From NCBI GenBank assembly GCA_947484275.1, contig CANKOY010000007.1, forward strand, positions 24,493-88,492: a stretch of 64,000 nt of DNA, read 5' to 3'. Positions 36,955 to 48,800 of the stretch are shown here, piece by piece. The stretch's first letter is position 1; every line of letters starts with the position of its first letter. Under the pieces are notes generated by a model. The model saw nothing but the letters and a program-made list of their open reading frames with translations, searched no databases and was not told where the DNA came from. Source of the stretch: Planctomycetota bacterium (GTDB lineage: Bacteria; Planctomycetota; UBA1135; GCA-002686595). Position numbers and translations under genes: made by a program.

Positions 36955-38114
36955 TGGGGGTCTATCTTGATCACAACGCCACGACTCCAGTCAGGCCGGA
37001 GGTGCGCGAGAGAATGGCGGCACTCGCCGGAGAGGGCCTGGGGAATCCTTCCAGCCTGCACGGCTCGGGTCGGCGCGCCCGGCAGGTGATCGACCTCGCG
37101 CGGGAGCAGGTGGCGGCGGCGTTGGGTGTGCACGAGGACTCCCTGACCTTCACAGGCGGCGGTACTGAGTCCAACAACCTCGCCCTGCTAGGAGCGATGC
37201 GCGCCGGGTCGGGGCCGGGCACCTTGGTGACCACGGCAATCGAACATTCATCGGTGCTCGGGCCCGCCCAGGCCCTCGCCGGGGATGGGCACCGCTGCCA
37301 ATTTGTCGAGGTGGACCGCGCGGGACAGCCCAACCTCGAAGAGCTGCGGAGACAGGCGGCGGGGGCCCGACTCGTCAGCGTCATGGCCGCCAATAACGAG
37401 ATCGGCGTCTGCCCGCCTTTGGTGGCGATCGCCGAAGGGCTGCCCGCGGGCGAGGGTGGACGTCGCCCACTGCTGCACAGCGATGCGGCCCAGGCTTTGG
37501 GCCGTATCGAGATCCCTTGGGAGGTGCTCGACCTGGCTTCGCTGTCCGCGCACAAGTTCGGGGGCCCAATGGGAATGGGGGTGTTGGTCCACCGCCCCCG
37601 AGCCCGCCTGAGCCCCTTGGTCCACGGCGGCGGACAGGAGCTCGGGTTGCGGCCGGGGACCGAGAACGCAGTTGCCATAGCCGGCGGCGCACTCGCGCTC
37701 GAGCTTGCGTGCCGGGATCGGGAATTGTTCGCGCGACAACTGCACGCACTGGCGTGGAAACTGTGGGAGAGGCTGTCGGCGCGCATGCCCCAGCTCGAGT
37801 TATTGGGGCCGCCCCTCCGTCCTGATGGTCCCCAGGCCGATCGACTCCCTGGGACGTTGAACATCATTGTGGGAGATGTTGACGGGAAGGTGCTCCTCAC
37901 CCGCCTGGATCTCGCGGGGCTCGAGGTCTCCGCGGGTTCCGCGTGCGCCAGTGGATCCATCGAAGCGTCGCATGTGCTGCTCGCGCTCGGCCTCGACGAA
38001 TCGCGCGCGCGCGCGGGTTTGCGCATGTCGTTCGGTCGCACGAGCCGTGCAGAAGATGTGGACAGTGTGGTGGAGATCCTGGGGAGAAGTTTGGGAGAGG
38101 TCCGCGCACGCTGA
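36954..38114 (+). CDS. Cysteine desulfurase (NifS/IscS class)
   Basis: A 386-residue PLP enzyme. The opening is YLDHNATTPVRPEV. The PLP lysine is K201 in LSAHKFGGPMG, and the persulfide cysteine is C331 in SAGSACASGS within a short active-site loop typical of the class I IscS/NifS group. The enzyme takes sulfur from cysteine for Fe-S clusters or tRNA thiolation. No IscU scaffold gene follows. It overlaps bshA by 1 nt; the link to thiol metabolism may be functional or just convenient. It ends the plus-strand run before dnaA. Confidence 0.93.
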   Translation: MGVYLDHNATTPVRPEVRERMAALAGEGLGNPSSLHGSGRRARQVIDLAREQVAAALGVHEDSLTFTGGGTESNNLALLGAMRAGSGPGTLVTTAIEHSSVLGPAQALAGDGHRCQFVEVDRAGQPNLEELRRQAAGARLVSVMAANNEIGVCPPLVAIAEGLPAGEGGRRPLLHSDAAQALGRIEIPWEVLDLASLSAHKFGGPMGMGVLVHRPRARLSPLVHGGGQELGLRPGTENAVAIAGGALALELACRDRELFARQLHALAWKLWERLSARMPQLELLGPPLRPDGPQADRLPGTLNIIVGDVDGKVLLTRLDLAGLEVSAGSACASGSIEASHVLLALGLDESRARAGLRMSFGRTSRAEDVDSVVEILGRSLGEVRAR

Positions 38115-38632
38115 GGCTGGGACTGGGTTTGTGAACGGGCGGTGAAGAGACGGCGCTATCTCGTTGACCAACTGCGCACTTCGCGTTGGAATGCCGCGCC
38201 TTCGAGAGCCCTGTGCGCAGCGCTTGCGCTCTGCTGTTCATGGTCACCCCCGAGGTCGCCCCTGCTCCGCGGTGCGCGCCACGCGTCGCCCGCTTACCCC
38301 GAACAATCGAGATCGCCATGTGGAAGAATCGTCTCGCCGAACCGTGTCCGGCCGCACTTCTTCGCGGGCCCCGGCAAGGATTCCGAGCGCGCTCCTCCCG
38401 ACCGAGATCTCGCGCCCCGGGGGACCCAGCGGTCGCACTTGGCGCCTGAGCCGAGTCGACCACCCGAAGCCAGCGCGCACTGCGCGGTCCTTCGGGTGCT
38501 GTGATGCCCACTTCGCGTGCGAGCGCGCCCCGCTCCCACGCCACGATTTCGCCGGCGCCGTTTCGCGTCCGCCCCCGTCCCCCGCTCCTGCCTCAAGGCC
38601 GTTGCCCGCGTCTGATCCCGCCGCGCTCGTCC
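38115..38632. other. 518-bp region upstream of dnaA
   Basis: No conserved gene is visible between the cysteine desulfurase and dnaA. Short open frames here translate to Arg/Pro/Ala-rich sequence without family motifs, and I looked for an rpmH-like L34 peptide without finding one. The region should carry the dnaA promoter. One loose DnaA-box-like TGTGGAAGA occurs near 38319. Confidence 0.4.
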
Positions 38633-40150
38633 ATGGAACCCCACAGATCCCCTGAAGAAACCGTCGATGCGCCCGAGCTTGGGCGCGCCGAGCGTGCGCC
38701 GCCGCAATCGGCTGCGCCGGTATCGTCCGCCGCTCCAGCTGCCGGCGAAGACCTGAGCGATCGCTGGGCCGAAGTCCAAACCGCGCTCCAGGGGTTGATC
38801 CAGCGCGAGCAGTTCGAAACCTGGTTCCGCCGCGCGAATCTGCGCAACGTGTCCGAGCGCCAAGCGTGCCTTGCCGTCCAGAACGCATTCACGCGCGACT
38901 GGCTCGCCAAGCACTACATCGGGTCGATTGAACGCGCCGTGGCTGGAGTCTTCGGCCGCGAACTCGAGATCGTGTTCGTCGTGGACGCCGAACTGGTGGG
39001 CGAGCGCCGCCCTCGCACCTCGGGCGCGGACACGGGCGACCCCGCGCGTCCAAGCAACGCCGTCCAGCACGCGGTCCAAACGGAGCCGCCCGCTCCGGCC
39101 CGCGGCGAAAGCCGTTTGATGTGGGCCAGCGATGTGCCGCTCAACCCGCAGTATCGGTTCGACTCCTTCGTCGTCGGGCCCTGCAACCGCTTCGCCCACG
39201 CGGCTTCCCTGGGAGTCAGCGAAAACCCGGGCAAGAACTACAACCCGTACTTCCTGCACGGATCGAACGGCCTGGGCAAGACACACCTGCTGCAGTCGTT
39301 GTGCTACTCGCTTTTGGAGCGCGCGCCCCACACGCGCATCCTTTACCTGTCCTGCGAGACTTTCGTCAACCATTTCATCAGCGCCCTGACCGACGGCAAC
39401 CTGGACACGTTCCGCAACAAGTATCGGAACGTTGACGTCCTCGTGGTGGACGACATCCACGTGCTGGCCAACAAGGAGCGCACGCAGGAAGAGTTTTTCC
39501 ACACGTTCAACACGCTCTACAACGCTGGCAAGCAGATCGTGCTCTCGTCGGACACGTCGCCTAAGGAAATTCCGACCCTGCAGGAGCGCCTTGTGTCGCG
39601 CTTCAAATGGGGCTTGGTGACAGAGATCGAGCGGCCTTGCTACGAGACGCGCATGGCGATTCTCAAGCGCAAGAGCCGCGAGCGCGGCCGCGAATTGCCC
39701 GATGATGTGGCGCGCTTGCTCGCCGAACACATCGACACGAATATTCGTGAACTCGAGGGCGCCGTCACGCGCCTGCAGGGCTACGCGGCCCTCAGCGGCC
39801 AGGCCCTGACGCCTGAGCTTGCGACGCGCGTGCTGCGCGACGTGTTCTCGCAGTCGCGCGGCCTCCTGACCATGGAGGAAATCCTGCGCGTGGTCACGGC
39901 CCACTTCAACACGAAGCTGAGCGAGCTGCAGACCAAGCGGAGGAGCAACGCGGTGGTGTTCCCGCGCCAGATCGGCATGTACCTGATCCGCAAGAGCACG
40001 CGCCACTCGCTCGAGGAGATCGGCGGCTTCTTCGGCGGCCGCGACCACTCGACGGTGCTGTACGCAATCGAACGCATCGAGGCCCAGATGGCCGCCGATC
40101 CCCGGACCAAGGAGCTCGTCGCGGGCTTCTTGAATCAGCTGCGTCGCTGA
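38633..40150 (+). CDS. dnaA: Chromosomal replication initiator DnaA
   Basis: A 505-residue protein. Domain I covers about residues 40-120, and a linker rich in Pro and Ala extends to 165. The AAA+ domain has Walker A GSNGLGKTH at residues 210-218, slightly different from the usual GGVGLGKTH. Walker B is VLVVDDIHVLANKERTQEEFF. The C-terminal DNA-binding domain has the DnaA signature GGRDHSTVLYAIERI. The ATG at 38633 was chosen over an upstream ATG because the intervening sequence is not conserved in kind. dnaN, a dciA-like gene and gyrB follow. Confidence 0.96.
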   Translation: MEPHRSPEETVDAPELGRAERAPPQSAAPVSSAAPAAGEDLSDRWAEVQTALQGLIQREQFETWFRRANLRNVSERQACLAVQNAFTRDWLAKHYIGSIERAVAGVFGRELEIVFVVDAELVGERRPRTSGADTGDPARPSNAVQHAVQTEPPAPARGESRLMWASDVPLNPQYRFDSFVVGPCNRFAHAASLGVSENPGKNYNPYFLHGSNGLGKTHLLQSLCYSLLERAPHTRILYLSCETFVNHFISALTDGNLDTFRNKYRNVDVLVVDDIHVLANKERTQEEFFHTFNTLYNAGKQIVLSSDTSPKEIPTLQERLVSRFKWGLVTEIERPCYETRMAILKRKSRERGRELPDDVARLLAEHIDTNIRELEGAVTRLQGYAALSGQALTPELATRVLRDVFSQSRGLLTMEEILRVVTAHFNTKLSELQTKRRSNAVVFPRQIGMYLIRKSTRHSLEEIGGFFGGRDHSTVLYAIERIEAQMAADPRTKELVAGFLNQLRR

Positions 40151-40319
40151 GCGGCCCCGAGCGTCGAAGACCTCGCCATGGGATCCGCCACAGGGCCTCT
40201 GCGCGCCGAGGCAACTCCCGAGGCGAGTTCCAAGCGCCCTGCATTTCTGCGCCCCGTGCGCTTCAACGTGCTCCCCTTGGCCTCTGTTTGGCGGTTCCGT
40301 ATCCAGCGCGGAACCTGTG

Positions 40320-40590
40320 CACAGTCTGTGGGCTTCCGCGCACAACCCCACGTCTCCTGTGGAGATTTAGGGACCCACTCCACGGCCTTCGGAGGTGCCT
40401 CGCAGGCGACTGTGGAACGCTGTGGGGAACCGGGCCGGATATCCCCGTGCCATGCACGTCAAATTCACACTCGGGGCGGGGGTCGCGGACGTCCTAGGCC
40501 AAGCCCCAACAAGTGCTTGTGTCATCGACCTTCGCGGTTCTCCACAGAGCGCGGCGACCTTATGATGATGAAGATATCAATCCTATGGAG
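40320..40590. other. Candidate replication origin (oriC)
   Basis: The 536-bp dnaA-dnaN spacer contains a cluster of DnaA-box-like sites: TTCTCCACA at 40538-40546 (one mismatch from TTATCCACA), plus looser complements at 40358-40366, 40411-40419 and 40421-40429 (two mismatches each). An AT-rich patch, beginning TTATGATGATGAAGATATC near 40560, stands out in a GC-rich sequence and could be the unwinding element. Position between dnaA and dnaN and closeness to parABS support an origin. Not tested by GC skew. Confidence 0.6.
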
Positions 40591-40686
40591 GGGTCCAGAA
40601 CTTCTCCGCAAGGACCCCGTGGCTTCTGGCCTCCTGCCGGAACTGCGCCCACCTCTCCGACCCTCTCACAGCCAGGCCTGCACCGC

Positions 40687-41787
40687 ATGAAGATCCTCTG
40701 CAATCGTGAGAAGCTCAAAGACGGCTTGGCTCTGGCGAACAACGTCATCCCAGCCAAGAGCCCCAAGCCGGCATTGGCGAACGTGTGTCTCGTGGCCACC
40801 GCAGATGCGCTGGAGTTGGTCGGCACCGACTTGGAAGTGGCGCTGCGCTATCGCATCGAGGACGTGAAGGTGGACGAGCCCGGGACCGCGGTCATTCCGG
40901 CTCGAGTCGCCTTCGATTTCGTGCGCGACCTCACTGGCGAGACAGTGACCCTGGAGACCAACCAGAACAATTGCACGATCTCCAACGGCACCGACTCCTG
41001 CGAACTGGTGACCCTTGATCCGGACGAGTTCCCCGTGGTCGCGCATTTCGACGCGAGCGGAGCGGTCTCTTTGCAGGCAGGAACATTCGCTGCCTTGGTG
41101 GGACGAACGGCTTTCGCGGCGGCGCGCGAGCAGGGTCGCTACGCCATGCACGGCGTGCTGACCGAGATTGCCGACGGCCAACTGAAGATGGTGGCCACCG
41201 ACGGCCGTCGCCTGGCAGTGGCTTCGGCTCCGATCGACATGCCCAAGTCCATCCCGCGGCCGGTGATCGTGCCGACGAAGGGAACGCAGTTGTTTTGCCG
41301 CGTGCTCGCGGATCCGCTCGACCAGGTCCAACTCTCGTTCAGCGAGAACCAAATCGGACTGAAGACACGCAACGCGGAAGTTTTCGCACGCCTGCTCGAT
41401 GGCGAGTTTCCGCGCTACCAGGCGGTAATCCCCCTGGAGTCAGCCAACGTCGTCGAAGCCGACACCGAGACTCTCATTCGCAAGTTGCGCCTGGTTGCCA
41501 ACGTGACCGGCGATGAGGCTCGCGCAGTGCGGCTTTCGGTCAAGAAAGGCACCATGGACATCTTTGGCCAATCGGCTGGGCGCGGCGAAGCGCGGGCCGC
41601 GATGGAAATCGACTACAAGGGCAAGCCGGCCGAGATTGCCTTCAACCCCGACTACGTCATCGACGGGCTGAAGAACTGCGAGAGTGGATCGGTCCAACTC
41701 GAGTTCAACGAGAAGACATCGCCGGGGAAATTCCGCCTAGGCGAGAGCTACATCTACATCGTGATGCCGATCACGATTGACACCTGA
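40687..41787 (+). CDS. dnaN: DNA polymerase III beta subunit (sliding clamp)
   Basis: A 366-residue protein, the normal clamp length. It starts MKILCNREKLKDGLALANNV and shows the three-domain clamp pattern, with VATDGRRLAVA in domain II and a C-terminus ending YIYIVMPITID, close to the conserved clamp end. The clamp tethers polymerase to DNA. The ATG at 40687 is chosen because upstream in-frame sequence belongs to the origin-like spacer. The dciA-like gene follows after 5 nt. Confidence 0.97.
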   Translation: MKILCNREKLKDGLALANNVIPAKSPKPALANVCLVATADALELVGTDLEVALRYRIEDVKVDEPGTAVIPARVAFDFVRDLTGETVTLETNQNNCTISNGTDSCELVTLDPDEFPVVAHFDASGAVSLQAGTFAALVGRTAFAAAREQGRYAMHGVLTEIADGQLKMVATDGRRLAVASAPIDMPKSIPRPVIVPTKGTQLFCRVLADPLDQVQLSFSENQIGLKTRNAEVFARLLDGEFPRYQAVIPLESANVVEADTETLIRKLRLVANVTGDEARAVRLSVKKGTMDIFGQSAGRGEARAAMEIDYKGKPAEIAFNPDYVIDGLKNCESGSVQLEFNEKTSPGKFRLGESYIYIVMPITIDT

Positions 41788-41792
41788 AAGAG

Positions 41793-42107
41793 TTGCAGAC
41801 TCCGCCCAAGAGACGCGAGCCGACGTCGATTCACGACGCCCTGGCTGCTTTTCTGCGGGACAGCGGGCTCGACACGAAACTGTCCCAGGCGCGAGTCTTC
41901 GGAGCCTGGCAGGTCGCACTGGGAGCGGAACTTTCCAAGCGCGCGATACCCGTGCGCTTCCAGGGCGGCGAGCTTCTGGTGGAGGTCGAATCGGCGGCGC
42001 ACTTTCACGAACTGACGAACTTCACAGGCGAGCGCTATCGAGTGCTCGCGAACAAGAAACTGGGAGCAGCGCGCATCACGCGCGTCGTGTTCCAACTCAA
42101 GCGTTGA
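41793..42107 (+). CDS. DUF721 / DciA-family protein
   Basis: A 104-residue protein with a TTG start 5 nt after dnaN. The pattern W-x-x-A-x-G (FGAWQVALGAELSKRA), then a beta-rich segment GGELLVEVESAAHFHEL and ANKKLGAARITRVVFQL is that of DUF721. This family includes DciA, the ancestral loader of the DnaB helicase. The location between dnaN and gyrB is the classic DUF721 setting. Shorter than DciA proteins with long C-terminal tails. Confidence 0.82.
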   Translation: MQTPPKRREPTSIHDALAAFLRDSGLDTKLSQARVFGAWQVALGAELSKRAIPVRFQGGELLVEVESAAHFHELTNFTGERYRVLANKKLGAARITRVVFQLKR

Positions 42108-42115
42108 GCGCGTAG

Positions 42116-44584
<2,469 letters not shown>

Positions 44585-44816
44585 GGGACACGTCGCGCTC
44601 CCGGGGCCACGCAGCTTGAGCGCGGCGCCCGGCGGGAGAGGTCCCGCCCAAGCCTCCCCATGGCCTCAGAGGCCTTCCACGGCGAAGAAAGGGAGTGGTG
44701 GGGGTCGCCTGGCGCCCGCCCGCCTTCAGGCCCGCACCCGGGCCGGCCGATAGCAGACCAGGAGTTGCGGGGATCCCGCGCTCCATCGCGCCCCGACCAC
44801 CGGAGTATTCGACACC

Positions 44817-45419
44817 TTGAAGAGCAGCCAGCGACTTGAATACTCGCACCTCGCCCAAGTGCTCGCCCAGCGCGGCTTGGTCGATCCCCAGCGTCTGCAT
44901 CTCGCCCTGCAGACCAGCAGCGCGGCGAAGACCCCGTTCCCGGAGATCCTGGTTGGGGACAACCTCATCAGCGACTGGGAGCTGTCGCGCATCGTCTGCG
45001 ACATGTACAACCTGCCGTTCCTGCCGGTGGACATCCATCCTCCGGGCGCCACGGCCTTCGAGGGGCTCGATCCGCAGTTCTTCCGCGAGCATCGATTGAT
45101 CCCGGTGGATCGCAACGGCCAATTGTTGACCGTTTGCATGCCGGGCATGGTTCCGGCGGAAGTGCTCGGCCAGCTCTCCGCCGAGTGCGATCTGCAAATC
45201 GCCGCCGTCGTCGGCACGGTGATGACCAACGGCCTTTGGTTCGACTCGCACATGCCCGTCGCCCAAGCCGCCTCGGCAGAAGCGACGGCCGGCGGAGGCC
45301 CCGTTTGGGGAAATCTCTTCGACGCCGGCGACGCTTCCGTCCTGGAAGCGCTCACGGGATCCATGGACGAAATCAGTCTGCAGGTCGAGTCGCAGACGGA
45401 TCTTCGGCTGCCGGACTGA
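44817..45419 (+). CDS. Stand-alone GspE/PilB N-terminal domain protein
   Basis: A 200-residue protein with a TTG start and a CGGAG sequence about 12 nt upstream. Residues 10-145 match the N-terminal domain of type II/IV ATPases (GspE_N/MshEN type): LAQVLAQRGLVDPQRLHLAL, ISDWELSRIVCDMYNLPFL and FREHRLIPVDRNGQLLTVCM. There is no ATPase domain. The C-terminal 55 residues are acidic and Ala/Gly-rich. Stand-alone domains of this kind may bind c-di-GMP or serve as adaptors. The 3' end overlaps the 3' end of tatB by 47 bp in convergent orientation. Confidence 0.72.
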   Translation: MKSSQRLEYSHLAQVLAQRGLVDPQRLHLALQTSSAAKTPFPEILVGDNLISDWELSRIVCDMYNLPFLPVDIHPPGATAFEGLDPQFFREHRLIPVDRNGQLLTVCMPGMVPAEVLGQLSAECDLQIAAVVGTVMTNGLWFDSHMPVAQAASAEATAGGGPVWGNLFDAGDASVLEALTGSMDEISLQVESQTDLRLPD

Positions 45420-45783
45420 CCAGGGCGCTTTCATCGAGCTCCGCGGTCGGTTCGCGGCGGTCAACCATGACCGCATCTCTCGCCGACTCCAACTCCTTGA
45501 CCACGGGAGCGGCGACGTCGCGCTTCAGGCTCTGCACGCCCGCGTCCAAGCTGCGCGCCGGATCGAAGCGGCGCACGTCTCGCGGGATGGCGTTCTCGAC
45601 TTCGCGGCGCGCCTCGGAGATCTCGCGATCAATGCCGCTCTCGCGCCGCAGGTCGTTCATCGCGCGCCGCAACTTGACGATCCAGCCCGCGAATTCCGCC
45701 GCCACATGGGGCAGGCGCGGCCCGAAGATCAGGATGGCCAGCACCACCAGGACGATGATTTCAGTTACCCCGAGGTTGAACAT
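45373..45783 (-). CDS. Sec-independent translocase subunit TatB/TatA-like
   Basis: A 136-residue protein with the TatA/B plan: a short N-terminal TM helix (EIIVLVVLAILIFGP), the F-G-P hinge, then a long amphipathic helix (LPHVAAEFAGWIVKLRRAMNDL) and a charged tail. The length and the LPHVA sequence after the hinge favour TatB over TatA. It acts with TatC to export folded proteins; no tatC is in the window. It starts 51 nt downstream of the LptD-like gene and overlaps the GspE-N-like gene at its 3' end. Confidence 0.87.
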   Translation of the reverse strand: MFNLGVTEIIVLVVLAILIFGPRLPHVAAEFAGWIVKLRRAMNDLRRESGIDREISEARREVENAIPRDVRRFDPARSLDAGVQSLKRDVAAPVVKELESARDAVMVDRREPTAELDESALVSPAAEDPSATRPAD

Positions 45784-45833
45784 GATTGCGGCTGGATTCT
45801 AACGCAAGCCCGCGAGGAACCCGGAAGTCGCGC

Positions 45834-48800
45834 TCAATTGCCCACGCTCTGCCAGCGCGAGAGATAGCCAAAGCGGCGCTCCCGATAAGCAAGCAGGGGA
45901 ATCAAGCCAAAGCTCACGGAACTGCCGCCTTCGCCGGCGGTGTACGAATACTGGATCTCAAAGATGAAGTCGTGACCGATGCGGCGCAGGAGCACACCGG
46001 AACTCAGCTGATTGCCGGATCGAGTCGAGACCGTCTCGCGCCCCTCGAACTGCCACTTCGAGGAGAAGTCGTAGCGGGCGCCGACGGACCAGGCGCTGTA
46101 GAGCCGATCGCCTGCGAGGTCGAGCGCGTCGTCGAAGCCGGCCTGAAGCTCCAGCGACGGGATCGGCCTCACGCCCACCAGGGAGCGCGAGTAGACCGTC
46201 TCACTGGCGTTCAGGTCATAGCGGCCATCGTGGGTGACTCCGAAGGGCATGTTCATGACCGCAGTCAGCCACTGGGCATTGACCCGCAGGGGCTGCCAGC
46301 CGTCGTCGCGACTCGATTGCAGTCCGCTCGCGTAGGTCTCGCGCAGTTCGATGTCGAGGAAGCGCTCCTCGGCGTCGGCCCGCCCGAGGTCGCTCGGCTT
46401 GACCCAGCGCGAGCGCAATCCAATCTCCGTCAGCGTGCCCTCGATCGGATCTTCGACGACATCGAAGCGCGCCGGCGTCGGCCCTGATTGTTCGGCGGCA
46501 AGTTCTCCGCGAAAGCCCAGGCTCGGCGTCAGCGTGTGAATGTCGCCGTCTCCGTAAAGGCGCCAAAACGTGGTCGTGGCCTCAGCGCCGCCGAAGAGCC
46601 CCGCTCTCGAGGGAGCTTCGGACTCTGTCGCGCCGCGATCCCAGGCCGTGGCCCGCCCCTCGATGAAAGGTACTAATCGCGCGTTGAGGATTCCCAGGGG
46701 CACGGGCAGTTCCCAGCGCTGCGTCGTGTCCAGGCGCGAGGCTTCCTCGTCGCCGTGTCCGTCGAGGATCTGCACGCCGAACGGATCTTGGATGATTCGA
46801 TTCCCCGAAGGATCCACGCGCACATCGCCTTCCATCCGCCGCAAACGCGAGATCGTCGTGTCCGACGTGTACAGCAGATCGCGATCCCACCAACTCGCGA
46901 GCGGTCCGCGAGCGCGCGTGTACCCAACGGAAGGCTGCTCGAGCACTTCGCTGCGGTAGTCATCCACCTGTGTTTCGGCCGTGGCTCGCGTGTAGTCGAG
47001 CCCCTGTGCGCGGCGCCAGTGCACGTAGGTTTCGCGTTCCTCCCAGCCAAGGAAATCGCCTTCGAAGAACTCGGCCTGAACCCCTGCGTCGGTCTGCCCG
47101 GTCAGGTTGAAGTCGAACCACTCCTCACTGCTGACCACTCGCCGCCCGCTCATGCGCAACCAAGTCCGCAGGCTGTCGCGATCGTCATCGCGCACGAGGC
47201 CGCGGTCGCGACCGTGGTCGTCAATGAAATCCACACGCGTCGTGAGCTTGTACACGCCGCGCTCCTCGATCGTGTTTTTGCCTCCCACCAACAAACCACG
47301 CGAGTGCAGGTACCTGACGTAGGGAGTGTTACCGCCCTTGGGTTTCATTTTCCCAGAGCCAAGCAAGCGACCGACCTGCTCTGAGGCCCAGTCCAAAGGC
47401 AGGTCGATCGAAAGACCGATGAACGCGCCGAACCTTGCGCTGGACCCGAAATCCATCGGCCGTAGCCCGAAGAACGAAAAGGCCTCGGACCTGAATTCCG
47501 CGTCCGTGGAAAACTCCAGGGGCGGCAGTGGAATGCCTGGGCCACCACTCAGGCTGACGCTGTTGTCGCGCGAGGTGATGTTGTAGCCCTCGATCTTTCC
47601 GTTGCCCTGCTCGCCTTCGACAACGCGGCCATCGCCGCTCACCTCCGAGCGCCGCAACTTCATGCGCAGGTCCCCAAGCGAGACGGTGTAGTGCGGTTCC
47701 TCGTGCTCGCAGGACGTCACCACGGCGCCCTCAGCGCGTGCGGTCCCGTCGGACGAGAGCCGCATCCAGTCGGCGTGCAGCTTCAGGCGCTTGGCCACAG
47801 CGCGATGGGGCAGGTCCTCCATCGTGATGTCGATGTCGCGCACCCAGCCGTCGCCGCGCAGAAGATTCATGTACACCGCGTCAGCCCGGATGCGCCGCTC
47901 GCCGCGCAGGAACATTTCGATGTTGCCCTCGAGGTAGATCTCCCGAACCCAACGCGCCACACCCAGCGTGCGAAGTTTCTGGGCCGCGGGGCCGTCGGAA
48001 GTCGACTGGGGCAGCGGCCCGGCATCGATCGCGACGTCCTCGGCGCCCGGCTCCCGAAGTGCCTTCGCCGACAGTCGCCGCAGGCGCTCCTCGTCGAGCC
48101 ACAAGAGCGCCCAGGCGGCGCGGATTTCACGCTGTTTGGCCGGCTCCACCAGTTTGATCTCGCGCACGACCTGCACGCGCGAGTCGAGTCCGTCCACGGG
48201 CTCCATGGATTCGAACGAGACAACGTACGCGCCCTCGCTCTCCTCGAGCGGCACCCACGTGCCGCGCGACGAGCGCAGGAAGCCTGTGTCCAGCTCGAGC
48301 TCCAACCAATCCGTGCGCAGGCGCTGCCCGCCGCGGTCGAATTCCGCCGGCGTCCCGCGAATCGTCACGCGGTTCGCCGCGCGATCGAGGAGTAGCGAAT
48401 CGCCGCGCGCCGTTCCCTGATCGGCGAGCACGGCCTGGAAGCCGCCCCAGGCGAGCGCGGTCGAGACACTGAAGTGCTTGCCCCCGCCTTCGAGGTCTGG
48501 CTGTTCTTCTCCCGTGAGCACGAGATTTTCCGCGTCCAGTGACCAGGAGAAATTCACGGCCCCCTCCTGGGCGAGGTACACGCCCTCGGTGAACAGGATC
48601 GACGTCGGGTCCACCGACAGTGAGCCCGCAATGGCGCGCAGGGGCGATTGCGCGCCGGAATGCTCTAGTCCCAAAGGCACGTCGATCCCGTCCAGCGTGA
48701 TCACCGGATTTTGAGCAGTGATGTTGCTCGGCGAGAACGAGACGACTCCGGCCCCGAGCTCAAACGTCACCGCCCTTTCGGGAAGTTGTCCGCGCATTTG

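Noticed and set aside
38319..38460. Possible rpmH-like basic peptide upstream of dnaA
   Set aside because: The translation is basic but lacks the L34 pattern, so I treat it as chance.
38294..40351. 685-codon minus-strand open frame opposite dnaA
   Set aside because: It covers the conserved dnaA coding sequence; no domain or leader is visible in its translation.
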